A program made the position numbers and the translations under genes. The notes beneath the pieces were generated by a model. It saw only the letters and a program-made list of their open reading frames with translations, was not told the DNA's origin and made no database searches. 55,447 bases of DNA from an uncultured SAR86 cluster bacterium (lineage in GTDB: Bacteria > Pseudomonadota > Gammaproteobacteria > Magnimaribacterales > D2472): contig CABXXT010000009.1 of NCBI GenBank assembly GCA_902516285.1, positions 1 to 55,447 on the forward strand, read 5' to 3'. Positions 54,481 through 55,447 of this stretch are shown piece after piece (the stretch's first letter is position 1; each line of letters begins with the position of its first letter).

Positions 54481-55272
54481 TTGTCAAAAAGTAAACTCTC
54501 TTTTTCTTCAGAAGTAGCTGAAACCCTTGGATTACATTGCGCAATTGTCCTAGATTTTTATGAAAAAGAAAATTTTAATAAAATCTCCTCAAGTAATGAA
54601 CTTACAAATCAACTTGCAAAACATATCAGTTTTATAGACGAAGGCTCTTTAGCTAAGTCAATTAATAAATTAGTAAAATATAAATTTATTAATTTTGAGA
54701 ACAAAAAAAGTAATCATAATTATGAGGTTAAGGAACCAACTTCGAATAAAACCTTTTCTAGACTTTCACAAGATTGGATGCCCTCAAAAGAAAGTTTAGA
54801 CATAATTAAAATGACAAAAATTAGTAAAGAGTTTTTAGATATTAAGTTAAAAGAATTTAAAGTATATTGGATAGAAAGAGCGCAACAAAGAAACAATTGG
54901 AATATCACATTTATTGATTTTATTAGAAGGGAATGGGCAAAAGAATCCAGTTCTAATAAGGGTTTGCCATTTTCTATTGATGAAAGATGGTATCCAGGTG
55001 AAGAAGTATTTGATATTCTTGAATTGTCAAATATATCAAAAGATTCTGCGTTAAAATACTTAAGAGAGTTCATCCTTTATTGGAAAGATAATGGATCAGC
55101 ATTCACTACATGGAATTCAAAGTACATTGAACATGTTAAAAGAAGATATACTCACAAATACATAGATAATAATGAAAAAAGTACAAAACATTCTGAACCA
55201 GGTAAATACTCGAAAGCATTCAACGAAAGGAAAGAAGATGATTCATGGGCAAAAGAAATTAAATTCGACTAA
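54481..55272 (+). CDS. protein with two tandem DnaT-type domains
   Basis: 263 residues. The N-terminal about 85 residues look like a winged-helix replication-protein domain (LGLHCAIVLDFY, SLAKSINKLVKYKFINFE). Two clear copies of the DnaT C-terminal-type domain follow: residues 97-152 (DWMPSKESLDIIKMTKI... ending FIRREW) and 168-223 (RWYPGEEVFDILELSNI... ending HVKRRY). Each has the W-x-P start and the Trp/basic end. The start is a TTG with a good AAGGAG (54465-54470). DnaT helps load the replicative helicase during restart. The next gene resembles phage lambda P, so this is probably half of a helicase-loading pair. Confidence 0.8.
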   Translation: MSKSKLSFSSEVAETLGLHCAIVLDFYEKENFNKISSSNELTNQLAKHISFIDEGSLAKSINKLVKYKFINFENKKSNHNYEVKEPTSNKTFSRLSQDWMPSKESLDIIKMTKISKEFLDIKLKEFKVYWIERAQQRNNWNITFIDFIRREWAKESSSNKGLPFSIDERWYPGEEVFDILELSNISKDSALKYLREFILYWKDNGSAFTTWNSKYIEHVKRRYTHKYIDNNEKSTKHSEPGKYSKAFNERKEDDSWAKEIKFD

Positions 55273-55447
55273 AGAAGAGTTTATAAAAACTATAGATCTT
55301 TTGTTTCTTAAGCTTGAGCTAGCCTATCATTATCAGTTTTATAAGGTTTTTGGAACTGACGAAAGATTGAGTGAAGGAAAAAAAATTTGGGCTACTAGTT
55401 TGAAGAATATTGATAACGAGGTAATTATAAAAGCTGTGGAAGATGTA
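55238..55447 (+). CDS. lambda P-like helicase loader (3' end outside window)
   Basis: First 70 residues of a protein that runs off the right edge, starting MIHGQKKLNSTKEEF. The ATG at 55238 has an AAAGGAAAG Shine-Dalgarno-like run and overlaps the DnaT-like gene by 35 nt, showing translational coupling. The stretch FYKVFGTDERLSEGKKIW followed by a short helix has the feel of the lambda P family (Trp after a basic helix, then a second helix). The resemblance is partial and read by eye; a DnaC-type or unrelated protein is possible. Confidence 0.5.
   Translation, partial: MIHGQKKLNSTKEEFIKTIDLLFLKLELAYHYQFYKVFGTDERLSEGKKIWATSLKNIDNEVIIKAVEDV

Overview
The window is visibly AT-rich and gene-dense, and almost every gene has a recognisable bacterial function. 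Three gene orders point to a gammaproteobacterium: infC-rpmI-rplT-pheS-pheT-ihfA; uvrC-pgsA followed by tRNA-Cys and tRNA-Leu; and gyrA-serC-pheA-tyrA-aroA-cmk-rpsA-ihfB-pyrF. The low GC, short spacers, many 4-nt overlaps and shortened housekeeping proteins (PheS, PheT, S1, Pgi) suggest a streamlined marine lineage such as SAR86. That placement is inference; the sequence alone does not prove it.

Layout, left to right. 1-3.3 kb: the 3' part of a WecA/MraY-type sugar-phosphate transferase, a TerB-like protein, an exported carboxylesterase on the opposite strand, and tRNA-Pro(GGG). 3.3-8.0 kb: an exopolysaccharide/capsule secretion module made of a secreted Pro/Ala and Ser/Thr repeat protein (YjbE/GfcA-like), a YjbH/GfcD-like outer-membrane protein with a probable frameshift in a homopolymer at its signal peptide, and a large SLBB/Wza-like export protein. 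The last two follow directly on the translation operon infC-rpmI-rplT-pheS-pheT-ihfA (8.0-12.0 kb). 12.1-12.7 kb: pdxH.

12.7-30.7 kb is a surface-glycan cluster. It has a Wzx/Wzy/Wzz core, GDP-fucose synthesis (gmd, fcl), UDP-glucuronate synthesis (ugd), three further SDR epimerases, GDP-D-glycero-D-manno-heptose synthesis (gmhA, hddA, and an hddC-gmhB fusion), several glycosyltransferases including a GT11 fucosyltransferase-like enzyme, and a methyltransferase. Its upstream end, wzz, lies immediately downstream of tRNA-Leu(UAA).

30.7-34.3 kb holds tRNA-Leu, an unknown 70-residue gene, tRNA-Cys, a nucleotidyltransferase-cupin fusion, pgsA and uvrC. 34.3-45.5 kb is the long leftward housekeeping run from gyrA to pgi (gyrase, serine and aromatic amino acid synthesis, S1, IHF-beta, pyrF, pgi). 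45.5-48.3 kb encodes a three-subunit proton-translocating transhydrogenase, and 48.5-50.6 kb, divergent from it, ubiG-gph-yciK. 50.6-53.3 kb runs leftward with a DNA glycosylase, RluB-like pseudouridine synthase, ScpB and ScpA. 53.4 kb to the end runs rightward with a DAHP synthase, a protein with two tandem DnaT-type domains and, cut by the window edge, a protein resembling phage lambda P. The last two look like a chromosomal replicative-helicase loading pair.

The places most worth a second look are the DnaT/lambda-P-like pair, the doubly truncated PheRS, the YjbE/YjbH/SLBB module with its T10 frameshift, and the nucleotidyltransferase-cupin fusion with the unknown small gene beside the tRNAs.
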